Under the pieces are notes generated by a model that searched no databases, had not been told where the DNA came from, and saw only the letters and a list, made by a program, of their open reading frames with translations. Position numbers and translations under genes: made by a program. From assembly GCF_021044685.1 (NCBI RefSeq), contig NZ_CP088014.1, positions 5,442,001-5,506,000 on the forward strand: a stretch of 64,000 nucleotides of DNA, written 5' to 3'. Of this stretch, positions 42,792 through 51,588 are shown one piece after another. This stretch comes from Bradyrhizobium daqingense (GTDB lineage: Bacteria > Pseudomonadota > Alphaproteobacteria > Rhizobiales > Xanthobacteraceae). Position 1 is the stretch's first letter; each line of letters opens with the position of its first letter.

Positions 42792-43852
42792 GCGCGCACG
42801 CGAGTGGTCTCGAACTGAGCAAGCTTCCTACGCGGGACGAATTGATCGCGAGTCTGGGTCGGCAGATATTGTTGCCACCGCCACCGCCGCCCAAGGACTT
42901 CGACGCGCTGAATGCCGATGCGCGGGAGCTCGAATTCTATCGGCTTCCGCCCAAGCCGCCCCCGGGCGCGGGACGCACGGCAGAGGCGCTATGGGCGAAG
43001 CTTCTTTCCAAGCCTCTCGAAGTTCTGCCTATGATCTATCCGGGCTCCGCTCCCGACTTTCGTGTCAACCGCGGCCGTTTGGGCGCGGGCTATCCCGGCC
43101 GACACGAAACCAGCTTCAACTGGTCGGGCGCATGTATTGCGGCGACGGAGGGCGCCCAGTTCACACAGGTGTGGGGGGCCTGGCAAGTCCCCAAGGCAAT
43201 GGCCCCCTCAGCCGCGCCGGGCGATTATCGCTGTTCGACCTGGATCGGGATCGATGGTCATCGGCGCTTCGATATTTCGCTACCGCAGATCGGGACGACG
43301 CAAAAGATCGTGGTTGCCGCTGACGGCAGCGTTGGCCCGCCGTCCGCGGAAGCATGGGTTCAATGGTGGTTTCGCGGTGACCGCGACACTGGCCCGTGGA
43401 TACTCCGCAACTTTCCGGTCCGACCGGAAGACCGCGTCAGATGTGTTCTCACCGTTTTATCTCAAGACCACGTCCGTTTTTTCATCAAGAATGAAATGCA
43501 AGGCGGAAAGTCGCTTTCGGTCGATCTCCTTGCGCCGACGATTCCGAATCCCTACCCGATCGGATTTCCCATCGAATTTCCGGCGCGAGGCCGTACGGCG
43601 GAGTGGGTCACGGAGCGGCCCACCGTTTTGCATGCGACCGACCTTTATCGCTTGCCCGACTATGGCGTGACGAAGTTCGAGGACTGCTTCGCGCTCGCGG
43701 GCACGGGCGGGATCGGCTTTCAGCCTCAATATCTGGAGAATGCCAGACTGATCAAGATGATCGAGATCCGCGACAATCCGCATCGGACCGCGCCACTGTC
43801 AAAAACGGATAAACTGGACCAGCAAACCGTACAAACCAGTTTCGTGGGCTGA
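42788..43852 (+). CDS. Putative G1-family (eqolisin-like) glutamic peptidase
   Basis: 354 residues. The central part matches the peptidase G1 (scytalidoglutamic) beta-sandwich pattern: NWSGA (111-115), VWGAWQVP (128-135), STWIGIDG (150-157), LPQIGT with the candidate catalytic Gln167, EAWVQWW (188-194) and TAEWVTERPTV with candidate catalytic Glu272 or Glu276. The N-terminal 100 residues contain a six-proline run and PPKPPPG, and there is no signal peptide, unlike secreted fungal members. It overlaps the PAP2-type gene by 4 bases (ATGA). Substrate and pH optimum are unknown; assignment rests on motif reading, not on a search. Confidence 0.72.
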   Translation: MSAHASGLELSKLPTRDELIASLGRQILLPPPPPPKDFDALNADARELEFYRLPPKPPPGAGRTAEALWAKLLSKPLEVLPMIYPGSAPDFRVNRGRLGAGYPGRHETSFNWSGACIAATEGAQFTQVWGAWQVPKAMAPSAAPGDYRCSTWIGIDGHRRFDISLPQIGTTQKIVVAADGSVGPPSAEAWVQWWFRGDRDTGPWILRNFPVRPEDRVRCVLTVLSQDHVRFFIKNEMQGGKSLSVDLLAPTIPNPYPIGFPIEFPARGRTAEWVTERPTVLHATDLYRLPDYGVTKFEDCFALAGTGGIGFQPQYLENARLIKMIEIRDNPHRTAPLSKTDKLDQQTVQTSFVG

Positions 43853-43858
43853 ACTTCT

Positions 43859-45043
43859 TTAGCTCGTTCGCCTGCCCTTGCGCATCGTCGCCAGCACGAT
43901 GTCCGCAGCGAGAACGCTCGGCGATTTGTTGCCGGTCGACATGATCTGATCGAGCCGGGCGAAGGCCTCGACCTGCTGCCGGCGCAGCGGCGAATCCGTC
44001 AGCAGCTCGGCGAGCGCGGGCGCCAGCTTCTCGGGCGTGCAGTCCTCCTGCAGATATTCCGGAATGACGTCCTTGCCGATGACGAGATTGGCGAGGATCA
44101 CCGAGGAGACGCGGATCGCGCGGCGCAGGATGAAGGCCTCGATCGCGCCGACGCGATAGGCCGTCACCATCGGAATGCCCGACAGTGCGAGCTCGAGCGT
44201 CACCGTGCCGGATTTTGCCAGCGCCGCGTGGGCCGTGCGGAAGGCGGCGCGCCTCTCGCTCTCGCCGATCACGATCTGCGGCTTGACCGGCCAATTCGCG
44301 ATGCCCTCGCGAATGGTGGCTTCGAGATGCGGCATGGTCGGCAGCATCAGGTCGAACGCGCGTCCCTCCGCTTGCAAGCGGCCGAGCGCCGCGCCGAACA
44401 CGGCGAGGTGATGCCGGATCTCGCTGCGACGGCTGCCGGGTAGCACCAGAAGAACCGGCGGCTCACTGTTGCGCCGCGCCTGCTCCTCCGTGTTCGGCCG
44501 CAGCGAGCCCAATTGCTCGATCAGGGGGTGGCCGACATAGCTGCAGGGCGGGCCGCCGAGCTTGCGGTATTCCTCCGGCTCGAACGGCAGGAGGCCGAGC
44601 ACGTGATCGACATAGCCCAGCATGGTCCGCGCGCGTCCCGGCCGCCATGCCCAGAGCTGCGGCGAGACGTAATCGACGATCGGAATTGCCGGACTGCGCG
44701 CACGCACGCGGCGGGCGACGCGATGGGTGAAATCGGGGCTGTCGATGATGACGAGTGCATCGGGCGCGGCCTCGGTCACAGCGTCGGCCGTCTCGCGGAT
44801 CAGCCGCAGGATCTTCGGCAATTGCTGCACCACCGCGGCGAAGCCGACGATGGAAAGCTCCTCGATCGGAAACAGCGTCTCCAGCCCTTCGCGTGCCATG
44901 GTGCGGCCGCCGACGCCGACGAACTGCACGCCGTCGCCGAGGCGCTGGCGCAGCACCTTCATCAAGGCGCTGCCTAGCCTGTCACCGGATTCCTCGGTGG
45001 CGATCAGGAAGATCTTCCGCTTGGGATCGCGCGACTGCATCAC
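43859..45043 (-). CDS. lpxB: Lipid-A-disaccharide synthase
   Basis: Joins UDP-2,3-diacylglucosamine and lipid X to form the lipid A disaccharide. 394 residues. GT-B family 19 features are seen in FLIATEESGDRLGSALM, VGVGGRTMAREGLETLFPI, the DSPDFTHRVA segment, LLVLPGSRRSEIRHHL and AAFRTAHAALAKSGTVTLEL. It is last in the minus-strand envelope block; the start overlaps the lpxI stop by 4 bases. Convergent with the peptidase gene, 6 bases apart. Confidence 0.96.
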   Translation of the reverse strand: MMQSRDPKRKIFLIATEESGDRLGSALMKVLRQRLGDGVQFVGVGGRTMAREGLETLFPIEELSIVGFAAVVQQLPKILRLIRETADAVTEAAPDALVIIDSPDFTHRVARRVRARSPAIPIVDYVSPQLWAWRPGRARTMLGYVDHVLGLLPFEPEEYRKLGGPPCSYVGHPLIEQLGSLRPNTEEQARRNSEPPVLLVLPGSRRSEIRHHLAVFGAALGRLQAEGRAFDLMLPTMPHLEATIREGIANWPVKPQIVIGESERRAAFRTAHAALAKSGTVTLELALSGIPMVTAYRVGAIEAFILRRAIRVSSVILANLVIGKDVIPEYLQEDCTPEKLAPALAELLTDSPLRRQQVEAFARLDQIMSTGNKSPSVLAADIVLATMRKGRRTS

Positions 45044-45909
45044 GCCGGCAGGCCGATGACGAAGAGATATTTGGCGTCGGCAAGCGCGATCATCGCCTGC
45101 GGCTCGGCCGCAATGGTGTTGCCGGCGATGACGGCGATGCCGGCAAGCCCCGCGGCCGCGACGCGCTCGATGGTGCGCGGGCCGATCGTCGGCAGGTCGA
45201 AGCGCAGGTCCTGACCGCTCTTCGGCGCCTTCACCAGCACGCCGCGTCCCGTCGCGGCGCGAATGCGGCCCTCCTCGCGCAGCCGCGCCACGCGCGTGAG
45301 CAACGCGTCGGTGCCCTCAATATCCTCGACCGCCACCACATGGCCGTCGATCACCACGGCGGCCTGGCCGATGTCGAACGGGCCCAGCGCGGTTAGAACC
45401 GCACGCCCGCGCTCGATGTCGGCCTTGGCATTGTCGTTCGGCCAGGCACGGCTGATACATCCCTCAGGCATCAACAGATCAGGCGCGACATCCTTGATGC
45501 CGACCATGCGAAAGCCGTCCTGCTCGAGAAGCCGGCCGACGCCGGAGAGCAGATGATCGTCGCCGCCGCGAAAGGCGCGGATGACATTGCCGAGCAGGCG
45601 CAGCGTCTTGATGTCGAAGCGGATCTCGGACAGCGAGGGTCGCACCAGCGTGCCGATGAAGATGAGGTCGCGGCAGCCCTCCTCGCGGAACAGCCGCATC
45701 GCGCGGCCGAGCTGGCCGACCGAGATCCAGCGGTGACGGAATGGCTCCACTCGCGCAGGATCGCAGGCGCCGCGCAGCGGAAACAGCACGGGCGTAATGC
45801 CGCGCGCGACCAGCGACTCGGCGACCGCAAACGGCATGGCGCCGCCGCCGGCGACGATGCCGACCGGTGACGAAACCTCCGAAGCCGCCGATGTCATGCC
45901 CGCGGCCAT
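45040..45909 (-). CDS. lpxI: UDP-2,3-diacylglucosamine pyrophosphatase LpxI
   Basis: 289 residues. LpxI (DUF1009) hydrolyses UDP-2,3-diacylglucosamine to lipid X and replaces LpxH in alphaproteobacteria. Typical stretches are VGIVAGGGAMPFAVAES, LIFIGTLVRPSLSEIR, FRGGDDHLLSGVGRLLEQDG and LVKAPKSGQDLRFDLPTIGP (each read within the frame). Between lpxA and lpxB as is standard for the group; overlaps lpxB and begins 6 bases after lpxA ends. Confidence 0.95.
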   Translation of the reverse strand: MAAGMTSAASEVSSPVGIVAGGGAMPFAVAESLVARGITPVLFPLRGACDPARVEPFRHRWISVGQLGRAMRLFREEGCRDLIFIGTLVRPSLSEIRFDIKTLRLLGNVIRAFRGGDDHLLSGVGRLLEQDGFRMVGIKDVAPDLLMPEGCISRAWPNDNAKADIERGRAVLTALGPFDIGQAAVVIDGHVVAVEDIEGTDALLTRVARLREEGRIRAATGRGVLVKAPKSGQDLRFDLPTIGPRTIERVAAAGLAGIAVIAGNTIAAEPQAMIALADAKYLFVIGLPA

Positions 45910-45915
45910 CCGGGA

Positions 45916-46707
45916 TCACCTCGCGATGGCTGGAAGACAGAGCGGGCGCTTGCCCTTGCCGATGAAGTCGAGGATTTCGGCGATCGCAGGGTCCTCGCTC
46001 GCGAGCGGTCGCGCCGCCTCCAGCCGCTCGGCGAAGGTGCCGGGGCCAAGGAAGAGCTTTTGGTAGAACGCGCGCACGGTCGCGAGGCGCTGCTTGGTGA
46101 ATTTGCGCCGCTTCATGCCGATCAGATTGAGGCTCTCCAGCACGGCATATTGGCCGTTGACCAACCCGTAGGGGATGACGTCGTCGCGCACGCCGCATAC
46201 GCCGCCGACCATGACATAGGGACCGATGCGTGTGAACTGGTGCACCGCGGACAGGCCACCGATGTAGACGGCGTCGCCGATCTCGCAGTGACCGCCGAGC
46301 GTTGCCGAGGTCGCGAAGATCACGTTGTCGCCAACCATACAGTCATGACCGACATGGCTGTTGTTCATGAAATAGCCGCCATTGCCGACGCGCGTCAGCC
46401 CGCCGCCCTTGATCGTGCCGACGTTCATCGTCGCACCTTCCCGGATGGTGCAGCCGGAGCCGATCTCGAGCCGGGTCGGCTCACCTTTGTAGCTGAGATC
46501 CTGCGGGGCGCCGCCGAGCACGACGAACGGCGAGATCACGCAGCCATCGCCGAGCGAGGTATGGCCGATGACGGTGACATGTCCGATCAGCCTGCAATTC
46601 TCGCCGATCACCACGTTGGGGCCGATGATGCAATAGGGTCCGATCTCGGTACCCTCGCCGATCACGGCGCCGTCCGCGACCCGTGCGATGGGATCAATCT
46701 TGCTCAT
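45916..46707 (-). CDS. lpxA: UDP-N-acetylglucosamine O-acyltransferase
   Basis: First step of lipid A synthesis, adding a 3-hydroxyacyl chain from ACP. 263 residues from ATG 46707 (MSKIDPIARVADGAVIGEGT); a TTG at 46728 would add 7 residues. Hexapeptide repeats form the left-handed beta-helix. The catalytic histidine lies in the NNSHVGHDCMVGDN and HQFTRIGPYVMVGG region. The C-terminal helical domain contains LNLIGMKRRKFTKQRL. Confidence 0.96.
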   Translation of the reverse strand: MSKIDPIARVADGAVIGEGTEIGPYCIIGPNVVIGENCRLIGHVTVIGHTSLGDGCVISPFVVLGGAPQDLSYKGEPTRLEIGSGCTIREGATMNVGTIKGGGLTRVGNGGYFMNNSHVGHDCMVGDNVIFATSATLGGHCEIGDAVYIGGLSAVHQFTRIGPYVMVGGVCGVRDDVIPYGLVNGQYAVLESLNLIGMKRRKFTKQRLATVRAFYQKLFLGPGTFAERLEAARPLASEDPAIAEILDFIGKGKRPLCLPAIAR

Positions 46708-46883
46708 CAAGCCAATCTTACTCGTCAAGAAGGTCTGGTTATGTATTGAAGTCGCTCGGTTTTCGGCTGGTTAGCGCGACTATGCCCGATCTGTCCAGTG
46801 ACGTATCATCTCGCCGTGTTTCAAGTGCCGGATGAGGCGGCCGTCCCGGCCCCTCAACGCGTTCATGCGGAGCTTCAGCCATC

Positions 46884-47228
46884 GTGGTCAGGGCCCTGGT
46901 TCTTCTGCTTGCACAGCTGGCGGCTACGCCGATCGTGCCCGAGACGGTGGAGACCGGCGAACACCGTCTGGTCGATCTCGGGACTTTCGAATGCCGGGAC
47001 ATCACCCGCAGCACGGTGCTTCAGCGCGTCTGTTACGATGGCGCGCAACAGGACCTGATTGTCGCCAGCAACGGCATCTATGTTCGCTATTGCGGCGTGA
47101 CGGCCGAGACGGTCGAACATCTCCTGGGCGCGCGCTCCATGGGGCGGTTCTTCAACCAGAACATCAAGCGCGAGGCCGCCACGGGCCGCTACGCGTGCCG
47201 GATGGGCGAACCGGTGCAGAGAAGTTAA
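46884..47228 (+). CDS. Small secreted KTSC-domain protein
   Basis: 114 residues from GTG 46884, embedded on the opposite strand between lpxA and fabZ. A short hydrophobic N-terminus (MVRALVLLLAQLAATPIV) looks like a signal peptide. The KTSC-like core spans ITRSTVLQRVCYDGAQQDLI, SNGIYVRYCGVTAETVEHLL and RSMGRFFNQNIKREA. Three or four cysteines in the mature part may form disulfides. Function of KTSC proteins is largely unknown; this one interrupts the otherwise single-strand envelope block. Confidence 0.75.
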   Translation: MVRALVLLLAQLAATPIVPETVETGEHRLVDLGTFECRDITRSTVLQRVCYDGAQQDLIVASNGIYVRYCGVTAETVEHLLGARSMGRFFNQNIKREAATGRYACRMGEPVQRS

Positions 47229-47234
47229 GGCCGC

Positions 47235-47696
47235 TCAGTCCGTCAGCATGGCGCCGACGTCGGCTTCCGCGACGACCTGGCCGTTGACCTTGGCATCGCC
47301 GTGAAACCACCACATGGCCTTGCGGCGGCCGAGTGAGCGCATGTGATATTCGATGGTATCGCCGGGCAGCACCGGCTTGCGGAACTTGCACTTGTCGATG
47401 GTGAGGAAATAGACCGCGCGTGGCTTCTCGGTGCCCTCGACCGACTTGATGCCGATCACGCCCGCGGTCTGCGCCATCGCCTCGATCATCATCACGCCGG
47501 GATAGACCGGACGCTCGGGGAAGTGCCCCTGGAATGCCGGCTCGTTGAACGTCACGTTCTTGATGCCGATGCCGCTGTAGTCGGCGCGGATGTTGATCAC
47601 GCGGTCGATCAAGAGCATCGGAAAGCGATGCGGCAGGGTCTGGAGGATGGCGTTGATATCCACTAGCTCGAACTTAACAGGTGATTCCGCCGTCAT
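47235..47696 (-). CDS. fabZ: 3-hydroxyacyl-ACP dehydratase FabZ
   Basis: 153 residues from ATG 47696. Hotdog-fold dehydratase of fatty acid synthesis: LPHRFPMLLIDRV, the catalytic histidine in FQGHFPERPVYPGVMMIEAM with the paired Glu, and FLTIDKCKFRKPVLPGD. The start overlaps the lpxD stop by 4 bases. It competes with LpxA and LpxD for 3-hydroxyacyl-ACP, which fits its place in the lipid A cluster. Confidence 0.97.
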   Translation of the reverse strand: MTAESPVKFELVDINAILQTLPHRFPMLLIDRVINIRADYSGIGIKNVTFNEPAFQGHFPERPVYPGVMMIEAMAQTAGVIGIKSVEGTEKPRAVYFLTIDKCKFRKPVLPGDTIEYHMRSLGRRKAMWWFHGDAKVNGQVVAEADVGAMLTD

Positions 47697-48760
47697 TCCC
47701 GTCCCTCGTCCTTCGCATCGGCCTTGCTGTCGCGTACCAGACGCTCCACCGCGATGATCTCCTTGAACCATTGTTTGGTCGGCTTGGCGAAATGCCCGCC
47801 CCAGCGTCCACCCGGCGGGATGTCATCCTTGACGGCGCTCATGGCGGTCACCTGAGCTCCGTCGCCGATCTTGAGGTGGTTGTTGATGCCAACCTTCGCT
47901 CCCAGCGCCACGTTGTCGCCGATGGTCAAGCTGCCCGCGAGGCCGATCTGGGCCGCCAGCAGGCAGTGCCGTCCGATCGTCACATTGTGGCCGATCTGGA
48001 CCTGATTGTCGATTTTGGTCCCCTCGCCGATCACCGTGTCGCGCAAGGACCCGCGGTCGATCGTTGTGTTGGCGCCGACCTCGACGTCGTTCTGGATCAG
48101 CACCCGCCCGGTCTGCGGCACCTTCAGATGCCCCTCGGGGCCGAAGAAGATGAAGCCGTAGCCGTCTTGGCCGATCGAGCAGCCCGGATGGATCAGCACA
48201 TTGTTGCCGATCAGGGCGCATTGGATGGCGGTGCGGGCGCCGACATTGCAGTCCCGGCCGATCTTGACCCCGGGGCCGATCACCGCGCCGACGCCGATCA
48301 CGGTGCCGCTGCCGATCTCGGCGTCCGGGCCGATCACCGCCAGGGGATCGACGATCACGTCGTCCTCGAGCCGAGCCGAGGGATCGATGATGGCGGACGG
48401 CGCGATGCCGGCATTGCCGACCCAAGATTGCGGCCTGAGCGCGTCTGCGTGCCATTCCCGTGCGATCCTGACGAAGGCACGGAAAGGCTGTGCCACGCGC
48501 AGCACGGCCACGTGCGCGGGCACCTCAGCCTCGAAGCGCGGGCTCACGAGGCAGGCCCCGGCCCTGGTCGCCCTGAGCTGGTCGGCATATTTCAGATTGT
48601 CGAAGAACGTCAGATGCATCGGGCCGGCTTCGTCGAGCGAAGCAAGGCCCTTGATGACGTGCTGCCCCCGCGCAGGATCGACCAGCTGCGCCTTGGTCAG
48701 CGCGGCAATGTCGGCCAGCGCTGACGCCGGCGGTTGTGTGAAGAAGGTCGGCTGCGCCAT
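47693..48760 (-). CDS. lpxD: UDP-3-O-(3-hydroxyacyl)glucosamine N-acyltransferase
   Basis: Third step of lipid A synthesis. 355 residues: an N-terminal uridine-binding domain (about 1-110) followed by hexapeptide repeats forming the beta-helix (SARLEDDVIVDPLAVIGPDA and so on), with the catalytic-histidine region IDNQVQIGHNVTIGRHCLLA. The C-terminal helix WGGHFAKPTKQWFKEIIAVE binds ACP. It lies 125 bases downstream of bamA. Confidence 0.96.
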   Translation of the reverse strand: MAQPTFFTQPPASALADIAALTKAQLVDPARGQHVIKGLASLDEAGPMHLTFFDNLKYADQLRATRAGACLVSPRFEAEVPAHVAVLRVAQPFRAFVRIAREWHADALRPQSWVGNAGIAPSAIIDPSARLEDDVIVDPLAVIGPDAEIGSGTVIGVGAVIGPGVKIGRDCNVGARTAIQCALIGNNVLIHPGCSIGQDGYGFIFFGPEGHLKVPQTGRVLIQNDVEVGANTTIDRGSLRDTVIGEGTKIDNQVQIGHNVTIGRHCLLAAQIGLAGSLTIGDNVALGAKVGINNHLKIGDGAQVTAMSAVKDDIPPGGRWGGHFAKPTKQWFKEIIAVERLVRDSKADAKDEGRE

Positions 48761-48885
48761 TCCACCCCGTCGCGGTCCGGCTTCGGCATGAAGCGCTCAG
48801 GCCGCATCATGCCTCATCTGCAGGATTGGCACGATCCCTTTCGGAAACCGGCTCCAGTGATCCGGATCGTGCCGTGCTGATCGAA

Positions 48886-51411
48886 TTAGAACGTCGTGCC
48901 GCCGCCGAACCGGAACTCCTGCGTGCGGTCGTACTTGCCCTTGCTGAGCGGCACCGCGTAGTCGAAGCGCAGCGGACCGAACGGCGACTGCCAGATCAGA
49001 CCGACACCGACCGACGAGCGGATCACCTTGCTGTCGTCATACACCAGGCCCGTGCACGTTCCAGCGCTCGGCGGGTTGATCGTCGACGGGATACAGCCTG
49101 GCACATTGACCTCATTGGTCGCGATCCAGCTCGTGGGTCCCTTATAGTCGTAGAGGCCGCCGGCATCGGCATAGACCGCGCCCTTCAGACCCACTTCCTT
49201 CGGCAGGAACCAGAACGGCATCTGCAATTCGAGCGAAGCGCCCCAGTACTTGGTGCCGCCGAGCGCATCCTGCGTGCCGAAGGGATTCAGGTCGCGCGGA
49301 CCGATGCCGTTCGGAGCGAAGCCGCGGACGAGGTTCGGGCCCATCTGGAAGTGGTCGAGCATCCGCAAATCATCGTTGATCTTGGTCAAGATGCCGCCCT
49401 GGAGACGAACGATACCGACGATATCAGACACCAGCGGCGCGTAGTACTTTCCGTCCGCCACGGTCTTCAGATAGGAGACGTCGCCGCCGACGCCGGCGAA
49501 ATCCTGCCGGAAGTCGACGAGCAGACCGTCGGTCGGGTTCTTGTTGTTGTCCAGCGTGTTGTAGGTCAGCGTATAGCCGAGCGCCGAAGTCAGGGTCTTG
49601 CCGCCAGCAAGCTCTCTGCGCACCGGCAGCGAGGCTTCGCCGTCGCTGTAACAGCCAAGGCCGTTGGTGGACGGATCCAGAGGAATACCGGTGGCAGCCG
49701 AGAAGGCCGGGCTGGGGTTGAATGCCGCCGAACCGAGGACGTTGTTACAGTTCGCCAGGTAACTCGGCAGCGAGATTTCCTGCTGGTAGACCGAGTAGCG
49801 CAGCTGGAGCGCGAGGTCTTCCCGCAAGGAGAAGCCGAGGCGCGGCGAGAAGCCGAGCGTCTTGGTGCCGTACGAGATGTAGCTGTTGGACAGCTGCTCG
49901 CGCTGATAGAGGTCGAGACCGAGCGCGACGCGGTAGTCGAGCAGATACGGCTCGACGAACGACAGCGAGTAGCCGCGCGCGTACTGGCCATAGGTCACCG
50001 ACGCCTTGGCGAACAGGCCGCGGCCGAGCAAATTGCGTTCGGAGACCGAAACTTCCGCCAGCGCGCCGTCGGTCGTGGAATAGCCGCCCGAGATCGAGAA
50101 GTCGCCGGTCGATTTCTCTTCCATGTCGACGATCAGGATCACGCGGTCGCTCGACGAGCCGGGCTCGGTCGTGATCTTCACACTCTTGAAGTAATCGAGG
50201 TTCTTCAGGCGCCGTTCGGCACGGTCGACCAGCGCGCGGTTGTAGGCGTCGCCCTCGGAGATGTCGAACTCGCGGCGGATCACGTAGTCGCGTGTGCGGG
50301 TGTTGCCGCGCAGGTTGATACGCTCGATATAGGTGCGCGGGCCCTCGTCGATGTTGAACACGACGGAGACGGTGTGCGCCTCGAAATTGCGGTCGCCGCC
50401 CGGGCGGACCACGGCGAAGGCATAACCGCGGCGCGACGCCTCGATCTGCATTTCTTCGACCGACTTCTCGACCGATTCGACGTTGTAGAGCGAACCGGCA
50501 TAGACGCGCGAATAGGCCCGCAGCGACGAGGGATCGAAATTCGGAATGCTGGAGCGGAAGTCGACCGAACCGACCCGGTATTGCGCGCCTTCCTCGATCT
50601 TGAAGGTGACGTTGAAGCCCTTCTTCTCGGGATCGTATTCGGTGAGCGCGGCCACCACCTGGACGTCGGCAAAGCCGTTCTTGAGATAGAAGCGGCGGAT
50701 CAGGTCGCGGTCAGCCTCGACCCGATCGGGGTCGTAGATGTCGCCGCTGGCGAGGAAGCTCAAGAGGTTGGATTCGCGGGTCTTGATGACGTCGCGCAGG
50801 CGATAGGACGAGAACGCGTTGTTGCCGACGAATTCGATCGACTTGACGCCCGTCTTGGCGCCTTCCTCGATCGTGAAGATCAGGTCGACGCGGTTGTTCG
50901 GCTGCTCGATGACCTCAGGCGTGACGCGCACGTCATAGCGGCCGGACCGGCGATAGATTTCGGCGATTCGCAGCGTGTCGGACTGCACCATGGCGCGGGA
51001 GAAGGTGCCGCGCGCCTTGGACTGGACTTCAGACGTGAGCTGCTCGTCCTTGATCTTCTTGTTGCCCTCGAAGGCAATGCGACCGATCACCGGGTTTTCC
51101 ACCACGGAGACGATGATCTGGCCGCCGGCGCCGCGATTGATCCTGACGTCCTGGAACAGGCCGGTCTCGATCAGCGCCTTGAGGCCGTCATCGATGGCGG
51201 CTTGGTCCAGGCGGCCGCCCGGACCCGGCTTGAAATAGGAGCGGATGGTCTCCACCTCGACACGGCGATTTCCTTCGACGGAAATCGACTGGACGGTCTG
51301 AGCGAGCGCAGACGAAGAGACAAAAACAGCCCCAACCGGGGCAACCACCGGCGCGCCGAACATGATCAGGGTTGCGAGCAAGCCCCCCCGGAGTCGCAGT
51401 CCAAACTTCAT
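48886..51411 (-). CDS. bamA: Outer membrane protein assembly factor BamA
   Basis: 841 residues from ATG 51411 (MKFGLRLRGGLLATLIMFGA); a second in-frame ATG at 51432 is possible. Signal peptide to about residue 37 (ALAQTVQSI), five POTRA domains (about 38-420), then a 16-strand barrel ending in FRFGGGTTF with the C-terminal Phe of outer-membrane proteins. The RGF-type lid loop is seen in NLVRGFAPNGIGPRD. Inserts beta-barrel proteins into the outer membrane. A 902-codon open frame on the opposite strand is only a shadow of its codon bias. Confidence 0.97.
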   Translation of the reverse strand: MKFGLRLRGGLLATLIMFGAPVVAPVGAVFVSSSALAQTVQSISVEGNRRVEVETIRSYFKPGPGGRLDQAAIDDGLKALIETGLFQDVRINRGAGGQIIVSVVENPVIGRIAFEGNKKIKDEQLTSEVQSKARGTFSRAMVQSDTLRIAEIYRRSGRYDVRVTPEVIEQPNNRVDLIFTIEEGAKTGVKSIEFVGNNAFSSYRLRDVIKTRESNLLSFLASGDIYDPDRVEADRDLIRRFYLKNGFADVQVVAALTEYDPEKKGFNVTFKIEEGAQYRVGSVDFRSSIPNFDPSSLRAYSRVYAGSLYNVESVEKSVEEMQIEASRRGYAFAVVRPGGDRNFEAHTVSVVFNIDEGPRTYIERINLRGNTRTRDYVIRREFDISEGDAYNRALVDRAERRLKNLDYFKSVKITTEPGSSSDRVILIVDMEEKSTGDFSISGGYSTTDGALAEVSVSERNLLGRGLFAKASVTYGQYARGYSLSFVEPYLLDYRVALGLDLYQREQLSNSYISYGTKTLGFSPRLGFSLREDLALQLRYSVYQQEISLPSYLANCNNVLGSAAFNPSPAFSAATGIPLDPSTNGLGCYSDGEASLPVRRELAGGKTLTSALGYTLTYNTLDNNKNPTDGLLVDFRQDFAGVGGDVSYLKTVADGKYYAPLVSDIVGIVRLQGGILTKINDDLRMLDHFQMGPNLVRGFAPNGIGPRDLNPFGTQDALGGTKYWGASLELQMPFWFLPKEVGLKGAVYADAGGLYDYKGPTSWIATNEVNVPGCIPSTINPPSAGTCTGLVYDDSKVIRSSVGVGLIWQSPFGPLRFDYAVPLSKGKYDRTQEFRFGGGTTF

Positions 51412-51588
51412 CGCGCAACGCGCCCTTATCATTCCATACCAGACCCAACCCCAACGCCGGTCTGGAAGATTCCCCAAGTTCAGGCCGCTTGTAGCCAATT
51501 TCCCCGACGCCGCAAACGGCCGAGCGCGCCGTAATTTCAATTTCATTCCAAGACGTTGCTCAACAGCAACGCCACAAAAAAGCCCCTA

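Noticed and set aside
48826..51534. A 902-codon open frame on the plus strand opposite bamA
   Set aside because: It is antisense to a clear BamA, is dominated by Arg, Asp, Glu, Val and Ala in the pattern expected of a reversed GC-rich coding strand, and has no recognisable domain.
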